Assembly (NCBI RefSeq): GCF_000250655.1
Contig: NC_016935.1
Location: 2,498,001-2,562,000, forward strand
Reading direction: 5' to 3'
DNA length: 64,000 nucleotides
From: Paenibacillus mucilaginosus 3016
GTDB lineage: Bacteria; Bacillota; Bacilli; Paenibacillales; NBRC-103111
Below the pieces are notes generated by a model. It was not told the origin of the DNA and searched no databases. It worked only from the letters and a program-made list of their open reading frames with translations. Below are positions 36,077-45,559 of this stretch, piece by piece. The first letter of the stretch is position 1. The number at the start of each line of letters is the position of its first letter. A program made the translations under genes and the position numbers.

Positions 36077-38413
36077 GTGCGTACATACTTGCTGCGATTA
36101 CTCATTTTCAGTCTTATTCTTGGTGCACTGCCAACCTTGTTTATCGGTGCCGCTTCTTATTACATCGCTACACGGGGAATGGAAGAGAAGGTCAATGAAG
36201 GGAGCATGCACCTGCTGCTTCAGACCCAGCTTCGTGTGGAGCAGATGCTCCAGTCGCTGGAGAAATCTACGACTCAATTCGTCAACTCCTCCTTATTGAA
36301 ATCAACGCTTGACCGGGCACTGACCTCCCAGGATTTCATTCAAGTCCGAGGGTTGCAAGCGGAACTGACCCATTTGCAGTCAACGGCGGTGGTGAAGCAG
36401 GCGCATCTCGTGAACTTCAGCCATGATTGGGTGTTGAATCTGCTCGCCCTAAAGCCTCTCAGCACTTCAGAGGAAGCGGATACATTCCGAACCTACGCGG
36501 GCCAATCCGACGGAATTGCATGGAACACGCGCATACGGCTGGCCACAGACACGGCAGCCGCGGGAGAAGCCGGAGCAGATCTGCCAGGGGCTCCCGTCGA
36601 AACCATCAGTCTGATTTATAAGATTCCGCTCATTCCTCCGGGCAGTCCGTCCAAGGCGCTTCTTGTTGTTCAGATCTCTTCGAATGATATCCGAAGTGTC
36701 CTGACCCACAGCGAGACTCTCGGGGTTCATTATATCCTGGATCCGGCGGGCAACCCGTTTCTCTCCTCCCGCTCCGATGCGGAAGCGTACAGGAATATCA
36801 ACAGCGCGATCGGACGGCGGGTTCAAGAGCTGGGCCAAGCGCAAGGCTTCTTCTATGCGGAGGTGAACGATCGGAAAGTCGGTGTCATGTACCGGACATC
36901 CGGCTACAACGGGTGGACCTATGTCTCGGTAGTATCCCATGAGGCGATCACACGTGAAACGAAGACCATTGGGATCTTTACCGCAGCGGTTTGCGGGGTG
37001 ATTCTGCTCATTGTACTGGTTCTGGCTTACTTCGGCAGCAGGAAAATGTATTCTCCGATCCGCAGTCTTCTCGTCTATACGGAAGAAATCGGTGAGGATG
37101 GGGAGCCGGAGAGAGGGCGCAAGGATGAACTTGCTTTCATCAAACAAAGGATCGAATCCCTGGCCGTATCCAAAACCAATCTAAAGCAGCTGATGCAGGG
37201 ACAAGCCGGAAGCTTGAAGGAATTTTGTGTACTGAAGCTGTTCACCGGCCAAATGTCGGACAACGAATTTGCCTTCCGTACGGCCTCCTACGGCTTCCCA
37301 ACGGAGTGGAATCAGCTTGGCGTGCTCACCCTTCAAATCGACAGTCTGAGGAACACCCGTTATAAAGAGCAGGACCGGGAACTGCTGCTCTTTGCAATTA
37401 ATAACATCGTCGATGAGCTGCTGCCTGCACAGACCCGGTTCAGCCCCATCCTGCTGAATGAATCGCAGATTACGCTGCTGGCGTCCCAGACAGAGGATGT
37501 GCAGGAGCTGCGGTCGTTTTTTTATCGGACGGCCGAGCAGATTAAATCTACGGTAGAACAATATCTGCAGCTGACGGTCAGTATAGGGATCAGCCGCCCG
37601 TTCACTCAATTATCCGAGTCTCCCCTGGCCTACGGTGAATGTCTCGAGGCACTCAAAAGCCGGATCAGTCTCGGCCCCGATATCATCGTGCACTTCGAGG
37701 ACAGCGTGAGCAAGGGAACAGGCGAGACGGTCGTCTATTCTCATCTGAAGCTGATCGAAGAGCAGATTATTCAGTCCTTGCGGGAGGTCCATCTGCAGAG
37801 GGTGAACGGATTGTTCCAGCAGTACCTGGATGCCGTCCTGAACAAAGAGCTCTATGCTCAGGAGCATCGGATTCTCTTGGTTCAACTCGTATCGCGCATT
37901 CTGCAGATCGTCCAGGAGCAGGGAATTTCCGTGAGGAAGGTGGTCGAAGGGGAAGCAGTCGTCGAGCGCCTGCTGCGGATGCAGACCCGCGAGGAGATCA
38001 GCTTGTGGTTCGAAGCCAGACTGTTCGCTCCGGTCATAGGGCTGCTGGCCGACAAATCCGAGACCCAATACATCAATATCGCCGACCGGATGCTGGCCAT
38101 GATTCATGAGCAGTACGATCAGGACCTGACGCTTGAGCTCTGTGCCGGCACGCTGAATTTCCACCCTGTCTATCTCAGCCGCGTGTTCAAGAGGGAGGTC
38201 GGTCTGCCGTTCAGCGACTACTTGTCGGAATACCGGATGAAGATGGCCAAGCTTATGCTCGAAACGACATCGATGAAAATATCGGAGATCAGCGACAAGC
38301 TGCAGTACAAAAACAACAGTTCGTTCATTCGCAACTTTCGCCGTTTGTTCGGTGTGACGCCGGGGCAGTATCGGGAAAACCTGCAAAACGACAGCAGGCC
38401 GCCCGAAAGCTAA
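36077..38413 (+). CDS. Membrane-bound AraC-family regulator (YesS-like sensor)
   Basis: About 778 residues. An N-terminal span (about 6-28), an extracellular sensing region to about 300, a second span (about 297-320), a cytoplasmic linker and a C-terminal AraC domain with two HTH motifs (LTLELCAGTLNFHPVYLSRV and KISEISDKLQYKNNSSFIRN). In Paenibacillus and Bacillus such one-component sensors activate nearby polysaccharide-use genes. Between the pectinase and the Lpl transporter, it probably senses pectin oligomers. GTG 36077 is chosen because GGAGGAGG lies about nine bases upstream. Confidence 0.85.
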   Translation: MRTYLLRLLIFSLILGALPTLFIGAASYYIATRGMEEKVNEGSMHLLLQTQLRVEQMLQSLEKSTTQFVNSSLLKSTLDRALTSQDFIQVRGLQAELTHLQSTAVVKQAHLVNFSHDWVLNLLALKPLSTSEEADTFRTYAGQSDGIAWNTRIRLATDTAAAGEAGADLPGAPVETISLIYKIPLIPPGSPSKALLVVQISSNDIRSVLTHSETLGVHYILDPAGNPFLSSRSDAEAYRNINSAIGRRVQELGQAQGFFYAEVNDRKVGVMYRTSGYNGWTYVSVVSHEAITRETKTIGIFTAAVCGVILLIVLVLAYFGSRKMYSPIRSLLVYTEEIGEDGEPERGRKDELAFIKQRIESLAVSKTNLKQLMQGQAGSLKEFCVLKLFTGQMSDNEFAFRTASYGFPTEWNQLGVLTLQIDSLRNTRYKEQDRELLLFAINNIVDELLPAQTRFSPILLNESQITLLASQTEDVQELRSFFYRTAEQIKSTVEQYLQLTVSIGISRPFTQLSESPLAYGECLEALKSRISLGPDIIVHFEDSVSKGTGETVVYSHLKLIEEQIIQSLREVHLQRVNGLFQQYLDAVLNKELYAQEHRILLVQLVSRILQIVQEQGISVRKVVEGEAVVERLLRMQTREEISLWFEARLFAPVIGLLADKSETQYINIADRMLAMIHEQYDQDLTLELCAGTLNFHPVYLSRVFKREVGLPFSDYLSEYRMKMAKLMLETTSMKISEISDKLQYKNNSSFIRNFRRLFGVTPGQYRENLQNDSRPPES

Positions 38414-38568
38414 ATGCGTCCAAGGCCTGCAGGTTATGCCGTGCATATCCGAGGTTATCCGAACGGCATACGAGGCTTGCTCCACCCATGAAGTTAACCG
38501 GCGAGTATAGCGGGCAATGACATCGGGCTGCATAATGGGGACATTACCCAAGTGAAAGGAGCAAGAGA

Positions 38569-39531
38569 ATGGCGCTGGATTCAACCTTGGCAAGGCCCAA
38601 ACCGGCCCCCACCAAACGAAGTGCGATCCGCACACTGATGAGGGATATCCTGCGGGACCGGTGGCTCTACCTGATGCTGCTGCCGGGCATTGCGTACTTT
38701 ATTGTTTTTAAATATGTGCCCATGTACGGGGTTACCATGGCATTTCAGGATTACAAGCCGCACCTCGGGATGCTGAACAGTCCCTGGGTTGGGATGAAGC
38801 ACTTTGAACGTTTTTTCGCTGAGCCCCAGTTCTGGATGCTGTTCCGCAATACCGTGCTGCTGGCCGTGTATAATCTCGTGTTCTTCTTTCCGATGCCGAT
38901 CATTCTGGCCTTGATGCTCAACGAGGTCCGCTCCGGCGGGTACAAGCGGTTCGTACAAACCCTCATTTACATTCCCCACTTCGTATCGTGGGTGGTTGTC
39001 GTCGGTATTTTCTATCTGCTGCTGACGACCGAGAACGGGGTGCTCAATGAAATCATCTTCCGACTTACAGGGGAAAAAATCGCTTTCCTCCTGGATCCCG
39101 ATTGGTTTCGTACGATGATCATCTCCCAATCCATCTGGAAGGAAGTGGGCTGGGGCACGATTATTTTTCTTGCCGCCTTGGCCGGCGTTGACCTGCAGTT
39201 ATATGAAGCCGCCCGCATGGACGGGGCCGGCCGCTGGCGGCAGCTGTGGCATATCACACTGCCGGCGATCCGCAGTACGATCATTATTCTGCTCATTCTG
39301 CGCCTCGGTAACTTTCTCGACTCGGGTTTCGAGCATATCTTCCTGATGCTGACGCCAACGAACCGCGATGTCGGGGATGTGTTCGATACTTATGTTTACG
39401 TGAAAGGCATGACACAAGCGCAGTACAGCTACAGTGCTGCGGTCGGGTTATTCAAATCCGTCGTAGGCTTGGGTCTAGTGCTTGGCTCCAATTGGCTGGC
39501 CAAACGCTTTGGACAGGAAGGTGTGTATTGA
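38569..39531 (+). CDS. LplB-type sugar ABC transporter permease
   Basis: A 320-residue binding-protein-dependent permease with six spans: LYLMLLPGIAYFIVFKYVPM, the family block MYGVTMAFQDYKP, and the EAA loop LYEAARMDGAGRWRQLWHIT. AAAGGAG lies nine bases before ATG. With the next permease and the binding protein it forms an oligosaccharide importer of the CUT1 class. No ATPase gene is present, so a shared MsmX-like ATPase is expected. Confidence 0.87.
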   Translation: MALDSTLARPKPAPTKRSAIRTLMRDILRDRWLYLMLLPGIAYFIVFKYVPMYGVTMAFQDYKPHLGMLNSPWVGMKHFERFFAEPQFWMLFRNTVLLAVYNLVFFFPMPIILALMLNEVRSGGYKRFVQTLIYIPHFVSWVVVVGIFYLLLTTENGVLNEIIFRLTGEKIAFLLDPDWFRTMIISQSIWKEVGWGTIIFLAALAGVDLQLYEAARMDGAGRWRQLWHITLPAIRSTIIILLILRLGNFLDSGFEHIFLMLTPTNRDVGDVFDTYVYVKGMTQAQYSYSAAVGLFKSVVGLGLVLGSNWLAKRFGQEGVY

Positions 39532-39565
39532 TGGCAGCCCATGGAGAGAGAAGGAGGGTAAGGCT

Positions 39566-40438
39566 ATGAATCATGATAGAACGCTGGGCAATCGCCTCTT
39601 CGATTGGGTGAACGGGACCATTCTGCTGCTGATCGCCATTGCCTGCGTCATTCCATTCGTATACGTTCTTGCCATATCGTTTACCAGTCCTGCACAGGTG
39701 GCGCAGGGCGGATTGATCTTGTACCCAAAGGAATGGTCGCTGTCTGCGTATCGTTACATTTTTTCTACGGACACCCTGTGGCGAAGCATGATGGTTTCTA
39801 TCTATATCACCGTCGTAGGGACGTTGATTAATCTGGTGTTTACTTCGCTGATGGCCTATCCGTTGGCCAAGACTCATTTGCGGGGCAGACAGTATATTCT
39901 GCTCGGCGTATTATTCACCATGCTCTTCAGCGGAGGTCTCATCCCGACCTATTTTGTTGTCAAGGCAATGCATCTGACCAATACGCTGTGGTCATTGATG
40001 ATTCCTGCGGCCATCAGCGGATTTAACCTGATTGTACTCAAGAACTTCTTTCAGCAGATCCCCGATGGGCTCGAAGACTCCGCCAAGATTGACGGATGCA
40101 ACGACTTGGGGATTCTGTTCCGGATCGTCCTGCCGCTCTCCATGCCGGCCATGGCCACCTTTGCTCTTTTCTATGCCGTGGGGCATTGGAACCAGTTTTT
40201 TAACGCCATTCTGTATATCAATGACAATACCAAATGGCCGATTCAGGTTCTTCTTCGAGAGATTGTCATCCTGGCCTCCGGAAGAATCGGTGATACCGAT
40301 ATCGATGACGCGGATATTCAGCCGCTTACGATTCGTATGGCCGTAATCGTGTTCGCTACTCTGCCTATTCTGCTTGTGTATCCGTTCCTTCAGAAGCACT
40401 TCTCGAAGGGCGTACTGTTAGGATCCGTGAAGGGATAG
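39566..40438 (+). CDS. LplC-type sugar ABC transporter permease
   Basis: A 290-residue partner permease: N-terminal span LLLIAIACVIPFVYVLAISF, YPKEWSLSAYRYIF, and the EAA loop GLEDSAKIDGCNDLGILFRI. AAGGAGGG precedes ATG 39566 by about six bases. Cotranscribed with the gene before it. Confidence 0.87.
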   Translation: MNHDRTLGNRLFDWVNGTILLLIAIACVIPFVYVLAISFTSPAQVAQGGLILYPKEWSLSAYRYIFSTDTLWRSMMVSIYITVVGTLINLVFTSLMAYPLAKTHLRGRQYILLGVLFTMLFSGGLIPTYFVVKAMHLTNTLWSLMIPAAISGFNLIVLKNFFQQIPDGLEDSAKIDGCNDLGILFRIVLPLSMPAMATFALFYAVGHWNQFFNAILYINDNTKWPIQVLLREIVILASGRIGDTDIDDADIQPLTIRMAVIVFATLPILLVYPFLQKHFSKGVLLGSVKG

Positions 40439-40516
40439 AATATCGTTCTTTTTTTGACTTTTGTTGTTCATCAGGTGTGGGCATGAGGCTGAAACGAGTT
40501 GGAGGGGTTACGGGAT

Positions 40517-42026
40517 ATGAAAAAGAAAATCAATGTATTCATCGGAGTTACGCTCTTCAGTGTAAGTGTATTATCGGGATGCAGCGGCAGCGGGGGCAGC
40601 GAAGCGGCCGGCCAGGAGCTTTCGGAGGACAAGCCTTATCCGCTCACATTGGTTGTGAATCAAGTGGGTGAGATTCCGGCCAAGGGCAATGAGATCGAGC
40701 AGGCCATCATGAAGTACACCAATACCCAGCTGGATATTCAGTGGATTCCGACGTCCGCCTACGACGAGAAGATCAATGTCATGATCGCATCAGGTGAGCT
40801 GCCGAAGTTAATGAAGCTGGGCTACAATCCTACCACGATCGCTTCGCTCAAGTCGGACTTGTTCTGGGAGATCGGACCTTATTTGAAAGATTACAAGAAT
40901 CTTTCCGCGCAGAATCCGCAGTTCTACAACAACATCAATGTGCAGGGGAAAATATACGGCGTTCCGTTATTCCGGGAGCTTGGCCGCTCCACTCTGCATT
41001 ACCGCAAGGACTGGTTCGACTCGCTTGGCCTCAAGCCGATGAAAACCTTGGATGACTGGTACATCGTCGTCAAGGCTCTGGTGAAGAACGATCCCGATAA
41101 GAACGGCAAGGACGATACTTACGGCATTCTGCTCGACAAGAAATATAACCAGGAAGCCTTCTCGACCTTCACCCGCATTTCCGTTTCCCAAGGGGGCCCG
41201 AACAAATGGCAGGTGGATGCGGAGGGGAATTTCACCCCGGATTTTATGACCGAGCCCTATTACAATGTGATGAAGCTGTTCAAGCGGCTGTATGAGGAGA
41301 AGCTGATCAATCAGGACTTCCCCGTCGTCGATTCGACCGAGATGGATAAATTGTACGATTCCGGCCGAGCCGGCTTCCGCTATTCCGGCGGCAATGCACA
41401 ATCCTGGCATGATAAAATCACCAAGGTCATTCCGGGGGCCGTCATTGATGTGGCGCCGGTGGAAGGACCGGGCGGCAGACGTCTGCCGGGAGAGAACGGG
41501 CAATGCGGGGTTCCTGGCCATTCCGAAGGCCACGGTCAAGACCGAGGCGGAAATGAAGCGTATCCTGAAATTCATCGATCAGCTGATGGATCCTGAGATG
41601 GCCACCTTATTGGTCAAAGGGGTGGAAGGGAGACACTGGAAGGATGCGGGCGAGTTCACCGAAGTGATCGACCGTGATGCGGAAGCCAAGGAAGTGAAGC
41701 CGTACCGGGATACACTGCCTCAGCGCGGCGAACAGTATAACATCGCGAAGCCATCCAAGCAGCCGGAGCTGTTCCGGAAGGGAACCCAAATCGGGAAGGA
41801 AAATGAGCAGTACATTGTCACGAATCCTGCGCTAAATCTGGACTCCACGATGTATTATGAGCGCGGCAAGGAGCTTGAGGTGCAGATCACCGATGCCCAA
41901 ACGAAATTCATCATGGGCCAAATCGACGAGGACGGCTGGAAGCAAGCCGTGGAACAGTGGAAGAAAGCGGGCGGCGAGCAGATCATGAAAGAGTATAAAG
42001 AATCTTATCTGAGCAGCAAAAAGTAA
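40517..42026 (+). pseudogene. LplA-type sugar-binding lipoprotein, frameshifted
   Basis: A solute-binding lipoprotein (signal VLSGC, Cys near residue 22) for the Lpl-type importer. The frame is intact to about codon 328, then continues one base later from NAGFLAIPKATVKTEAEMKR to the end (YLSSKK). Removing one C at about 41501 (GAACGGGCAATGCG) restores a protein of about 500 residues. Either a recent inactivating insertion or a sequencing error. Without it the two permeases would lack their binding protein. Confidence 0.82.
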
Positions 42027-42072
42027 AGTAGATGGTCGGGTCGAACGGGATTTCCGCTCGTTGAGTTATACA

Positions 42073-42112
42073 AAGAAGCTGTCTCGTTGATGAGGCAGCT
42101 TCTTTTTTTAGA
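42073..42112 (+). terminator. Terminator of the Lpl operon
   Basis: AGAAGCTGTCTC pairs with GAGGCAGCTTCT (one G-U), followed by seven T. Confidence 0.87.
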
Positions 42113-42191
42113 TATGATAAACATGGCGTGTACAGCTGGACGCCCCCTGCAGCAGAAAAAAAGAACATGAAAAATTCCTTGATTTTTCCTT

Positions 42192-42249
42192 TAGTAAGTA
42201 TTAAACTAACTACTATCTGAAACTGTAGTGAGTATGGAGCTAACTACTA
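42192..42249. promoter_or_regulatory. Two tandem 24-base operator-like repeats before the TrmB gene
   Basis: Copies at 42192-42215 and 42226-42249, 34 bases apart, share TAGTNAGTAT and CTAACTACTA. Each is an imperfect palindrome (TAGTAAGT/ACTAACTA). The second ends 28 bases before the start codon. A related GTTAGTGGTTAGTAT lies before azlC, which suggests one regulator for both. Confidence 0.6.
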
Positions 42250-42277
42250 CAAAATCGTATAGAGAGGGGATGTTATT

Positions 42278-43093
42278 ATGGAGGATATCTTTAAAGAATT
42301 ACAGAAGCTGGGATTCTCCCAGTATGAATGTAAAGCTTATATCAGTTTGTTGAAATATTCACCGATTACCGGATATGAGATTAGTAAACGATCCGGTGTA
42401 CCACGTTCAATGATTTATGAGGTTCTTGGAAAGCTGCTTGATAAAGGGGCGGTATACATTGTGCCATCTGAGCCTGTAAACTATGCACCACTCCCGGCAA
42501 AGGAACTGGTCTCTCGTCTTCGAGGGAACTTTGAGCAAACCTTTGATTACCTGGAAAAGAACTTGTCTGCCCTTGAAAGTGAGCAAGAGATCGACACCAT
42601 TCACCGGATTGCTGGTGATGAGAATGTACTTGCTGAAATGAATGATTTAATTATTCGTGCAAAAGAGGAAATTTGGTTATCAGTCTGGGCACCCCAAATT
42701 CCACATATTGAGGAGGCCGTGTTACGAAAAGTAAAGGAGGGTTTGTCGGTTACATCCATTTTATTCGGTGCTCCTGACACATCGCTTGGGTACACGACAC
42801 ACCACGATTACATGTCTCCTAAAGTGGCAGAGGAACGGACTAATGGCCGCCTAACGATTGCAGCCCGTGATAATGAAGAGGTTATTATTGCGAACTTTTC
42901 CCCGACTACCGCAGGTTGGGCTATCAAAACACAAGACCCCGCTCTTGTTTTGGTTGCCCTGGAGTATATTGGACATGATATTATTTTTGCGGCGGTAACG
43001 AATGAAATTGGAGAGGCAAGAGTCGAAGCTCTTTGGCGAGACAATAAAGATTTATTCCGTATTGTCACAGGAAAACGGTTCAAATCAATTTGA
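42278..43093 (+). CDS. TrmB-family transcriptional regulator
   Basis: 271 residues. The N-terminal winged helix (LQKLGFSQYECKAYISLLKY, then SGVPRSMIYEVLGKL) is typical of TrmB/sugar-specific regulators. A coiled linker and a phospholipase D-like sensor domain (about 100-265) follow. AGAGGGGA lies about nine bases before ATG. Repeated motifs upstream point to autoregulation, and the azlCD genes behind it are the likely targets. Effector unknown. Confidence 0.83.
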   Translation: MEDIFKELQKLGFSQYECKAYISLLKYSPITGYEISKRSGVPRSMIYEVLGKLLDKGAVYIVPSEPVNYAPLPAKELVSRLRGNFEQTFDYLEKNLSALESEQEIDTIHRIAGDENVLAEMNDLIIRAKEEIWLSVWAPQIPHIEEAVLRKVKEGLSVTSILFGAPDTSLGYTTHHDYMSPKVAEERTNGRLTIAARDNEEVIIANFSPTTAGWAIKTQDPALVLVALEYIGHDIIFAAVTNEIGEARVEALWRDNKDLFRIVTGKRFKSI

Positions 43094-43105
43094 ATCGTTT
43101 TTTTA
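43076..43105 (+). terminator. Terminator overlapping the TrmB stop codon
   Basis: CGGTTCAAA (43076-43084) pairs with TTTGAATCG (43089-43097), followed by seven T. The stop codon lies in the 3' arm. Confidence 0.78.
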
Positions 43106-43113
43106 TCCGACTT

Positions 43114-43132
43114 TTGTTAGTGGTTAGTATAA
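43114..43132. promoter_or_regulatory. Operator-like motif before azlC
   Basis: TTGTTAGTGGTTAGTATAA repeats the GTTAGT/TTAGTAT pieces of the TrmB upstream repeats and overlaps a likely -10 (TATAAT, 43128-43133). Confidence 0.5.
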
Positions 43133-43161
43133 TAACCTCTAATGATTAAAGGAGTTTGCTT

Positions 43162-43893
43162 ATGCAACTTGATACCAGTTCCCCAGCGATGGACATAAGT
43201 AATGAAACAAATGAGTCATTTTTTCATGGAGTTCGGGCATGCATTCCAACACTATTGGCTTATTTAAGCATTGGTTTTGCTTGTGGGATCGTTCAGAGAA
43301 CAGCAGGGTTAAGCCTATCGGAAATCGTACTGCTCACGTTATTTGTTTATTCAGGTTCAGCGCAATTTATCGTGGCCGGTATGTATCTTGTCAGTCCGCC
43401 GCTTGCCGTCATAGCAACCATTTTTTTCGTTAATTTGCGGCATTTGCTGCTAAGTGCCGCGCTATCGCCCTATGTTCGGCACGTCAGCCCGTTTCGGACG
43501 ATGTTAATCGGTGCCATGTTAACGGATGAAACCTTCGGTGTTGCGATTCAGAAGGCTGCTAAAAAGCGCCGCATCGATGAAAAATGGGTTCACGGTTTAA
43601 ATGTTACAGCTTATGTGAACTGGTTTATCGCTAATTTGGCGGGGGCTTTCTTTACACAGTGGATTACAAACGCGGATACACTTGGATTGGAATTTGCATT
43701 GCCGGCCATTTTTATTGGTTTATTAACCATTTCTATTGTGGAACGGCAAATCATACGAATTGACTTGATTGTCAGTCTTCTTGCAGTGCTGCTTGTGATG
43801 GTTTGCTCGGTTTGGCTATCAAGCAGTTTGAGTCTCATTATAGCAACGGTTGCAGCAGCAACAATGGGGATGGTGGTGATCCAATGGAAGTAA
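43162..43893 (+). CDS. azlC: AzlC-family branched-chain amino acid exporter subunit
   Basis: 243 residues with about eight spans; family hallmarks FFHGVRACIPTLLAYLSIGF, LFVYSGSAQFIVAGMYL, FFVNLRHLLLSAAL and TDETFGVA. With AzlD it exports branched-chain amino acids or analogues (azaleucine resistance). AAAGGAG lies seven bases before ATG 43162. It overlaps azlD by 10 bases. Confidence 0.87.
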   Translation: MQLDTSSPAMDISNETNESFFHGVRACIPTLLAYLSIGFACGIVQRTAGLSLSEIVLLTLFVYSGSAQFIVAGMYLVSPPLAVIATIFFVNLRHLLLSAALSPYVRHVSPFRTMLIGAMLTDETFGVAIQKAAKKRRIDEKWVHGLNVTAYVNWFIANLAGAFFTQWITNADTLGLEFALPAIFIGLLTISIVERQIIRIDLIVSLLAVLLVMVCSVWLSSSLSLIIATVAAATMGMVVIQWK

Positions 43894-44231
43894 GTCGGGA
43901 TTTACTGCTAATTGTCATTGGGGGGGCTATCGTGACGGTCATTCCACGAGTCGTTCCCATCATGGTCCTCAGTAAAATGAAATTATCTGAAAACGTGCAA
44001 AACTGGCTGCATGTTGTCCCGATTGCCATTTTATCCGCTTTAGTTGGGCAAGCATTATTTATGGATGAGAATAAAGTGAACATTACGCTGAACGAAGAAG
44101 GACTCGCAGCCGTGGTATCTATGCTGGCTGCGGTCAAAACGCGTAGTTTGTTATGGACGGTTTTTGCAGGAGTATTGACCTTTGTCATAACGCGGCGGTT
44201 ATTTGCCTTATTATTCAATGCTTCGTGGTAA
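43884..44231 (+). CDS. azlD: AzlD-family exporter small subunit
   Basis: 115 residues with four hydrophobic spans; GGAIVTVIPRVVPIMVLSKM is the family's N-terminal block. It is the partner of AzlC, with an overlapping start (ATG 43884 behind GGTGGTGAT), so the two are translationally coupled. Confidence 0.85.
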   Translation: MEVSRDLLLIVIGGAIVTVIPRVVPIMVLSKMKLSENVQNWLHVVPIAILSALVGQALFMDENKVNITLNEEGLAAVVSMLAAVKTRSLLWTVFAGVLTFVITRRLFALLFNASW

Positions 44232-44275
44232 GATAGGATTATTCGTATGTATGTGCCGGTAGAAGGATGATGTAA

Positions 44276-44650
44276 ATGAAAGAGGAAAGTTATAACGAGT
44301 GGCCTACGGATGAACAAGCCAGATGGGCCAAGATGGGGCATTTCTTTGGCAAGACACGGTCTTATGATGTGATTAGATGGGGTATGGTTACACTGGCGAA
44401 TAACGAAAACGGAATCAACCCACGACGGCAGCCGGCTAGCGAATCGGCTGCCGTTTTTTCTGCTGAAGGGAAACGATGGCACAACAACCAGGGAACAGAT
44501 GCCGCGCGGCATCTGTTCCATTCTGTAAAGAGGTACTGGGGTAATGGGTTTCATTATGTGGTAATATTGATAGTTTTTGTAACACCCAATCGCGAGGTGA
44601 AAGAATGCATATTTTTGGATTCTCTTTGGATCGAAATGAATTATGGATAG
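44276..44650 (+). CDS. Doubtful 124-residue ORF
   Basis: AGAAGGATGATG lies before the ATG and the first 45 or so residues (MKEESYNEWPTDEQARWAKM and on) look protein-like. The frame then runs through a strong terminator and a palindromic repeat and overlaps the next gene by 46 bases. Either the gene is spurious or it has lost its natural 3' end to the repeat. No homologue recognised. Confidence 0.25.
   Translation: MKEESYNEWPTDEQARWAKMGHFFGKTRSYDVIRWGMVTLANNENGINPRRQPASESAAVFSAEGKRWHNNQGTDAARHLFHSVKRYWGNGFHYVVILIVFVTPNREVKECIFLDSLWIEMNYG
44425..44459 (+). terminator. Terminator downstream of azlCD
   Basis: Perfect 10-base arms ACGGCAGCCG and CGGCTGCCGT with a 10-base loop, followed by six T. 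Confidence 0.88.
44478..44520. repeat. Palindromic intergenic repeat, copy 2
   Basis: GGCACAACAACCAGG leads into a perfect 28-base palindrome (44492-44519, arms GGAACAGATGCCGC and GCGGCATCTGTTCC). The arm differs from other copies at several positions on both sides, so the palindrome is kept by paired changes. Confidence 0.75.
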
Positions 44651-45384
44651 CGGCCTCCTCCTTTAAAGAGGCTGTAACCATTGCTCTAAGTAAATCGCCA
44701 ATCATTAAGAAGTATGTTCAACTTGATAATAAGGATTTTATTGAGCTGCCAGGTGCGAAAAAAGAACAAGTATCTGACTTTTTGAAAGATAAGACGGTAA
44801 ATTATTTCATTGGACAAAGCGGCATTTCATTTGACGAAGAAGAAGTCGGAGAGATTGTTGCTTATCATCGCAAGCCATGGCAGCCTGTACCGACTGTATT
44901 TCTGCCGCCACCGATTGACAGTGATGCCTACTTACCGGAAGTATCGGTCTCATATTCCGAAGTTCCAGAGGAAAGGGAAAGGGAAGGCCCCGATTGGCTT
45001 TCCAGCAATACGGATCCAAGGATTCAAAAATTAAAAAAGATGAATATAGCCACACCCTTCCCTTCCAGAGATATAAGTAAAATGATGGTTGATTTTCGTC
45101 ATGACTTTCAAAAACTAGGGGGGCAAGCGATATGTTTTAATGCAGATTTTGCCGAATACTGTATGGTTATTGCCGGCACTTTAAGTTACGTCTTAACTGG
45201 TAAATCGAATGAAATCCCCCAAATACAAATCGATTATATAAAGCTGTCATTCTTTACTTGGTATCCGCAGTACAAGTTTATCGAGGGGAGGATGAGCGAG
45301 TATAAGGAGTTCAATCGTAGATATGAGAACAATGAGGAAGTTCGGATGTTATTGTTGGAGTTCTTGTCAGTGAAGGCTGATTAA
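44605..45384 (+). CDS. Hypothetical protein, 259 residues
   Basis: Starts at ATG behind GCGAGGTGA. A mixed alpha/beta, hydrophilic protein without signal peptide or membrane span; a proline-rich linker (WQPVPTVFLPPPIDSD) separates an N-terminal lobe of about 95 residues from a helical C-terminal lobe (PFPSRDISKMMVDFRHDF and on). No family recognised. The AT-rich codon use differs from the pectin and metallophore genes and fits an accessory region. Confidence 0.6.
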   Translation: MHIFGFSLDRNELWIAASSFKEAVTIALSKSPIIKKYVQLDNKDFIELPGAKKEQVSDFLKDKTVNYFIGQSGISFDEEEVGEIVAYHRKPWQPVPTVFLPPPIDSDAYLPEVSVSYSEVPEEREREGPDWLSSNTDPRIQKLKKMNIATPFPSRDISKMMVDFRHDFQKLGGQAICFNADFAEYCMVIAGTLSYVLTGKSNEIPQIQIDYIKLSFFTWYPQYKFIEGRMSEYKEFNRRYENNEEVRMLLLEFLSVKAD

Positions 45385-45412
45385 GCTTTTTTAGAACGTT
45401 AGCGCGTTGCAA

Positions 45413-45440
45413 CAAAAAGGCTGCCAACACGACCGGCAGC
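45413..45440 (-). terminator. Terminator of the small minus-strand gene
   Basis: On the minus strand GCTGCC and GGCAGC enclose a 9-base loop and are followed by CTTTTTG. No T run exists on the plus strand, so it serves the minus-strand peptide gene. Confidence 0.72.
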
Positions 45441-45457
45441 TCCTGTTATTATAAAGT

Positions 45458-45559
45458 CTAAAAGAGGGCAAGTAACGACGAGATAATGGCATAAAGGCCA
45501 AAGATAAAGAGTCCGATCGCGATGAATTTGAATAAAGGCTTTAATGTAAAGTAGAACAA
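45458..45559 (-). CDS. 33-residue membrane peptide gene
   Basis: Minus-strand frame starting at TTG 45559 (or GTG 45568): one short basic segment (LKPLFKF) and one hydrophobic span (IAIGLFIFGLYAIISSLLAL). GGGAGG lies ten bases before the TTG, TATAAT (45597-45592) lies further upstream at a good -10 distance, and a terminator follows 17 bases after the stop. The complete promoter-RBS-ORF-terminator layout supports a real small gene. It could be a toxin-like or regulatory membrane peptide; function unknown. Confidence 0.5.
   Translation of the reverse strand: MFYFTLKPLFKFIAIGLFIFGLYAIISSLLALF

Noticed and set aside
36467..37147. 226-codon minus-strand ORF
   Set aside because: Antisense shadow of the AraC sensor; composition and lack of a ribosome site argue against a gene.
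37610..38635. 341-codon minus-strand ORF
   Set aside because: It lies antisense to the AraC sensor gene, whose motifs are clear; no start site or recognisable domain.
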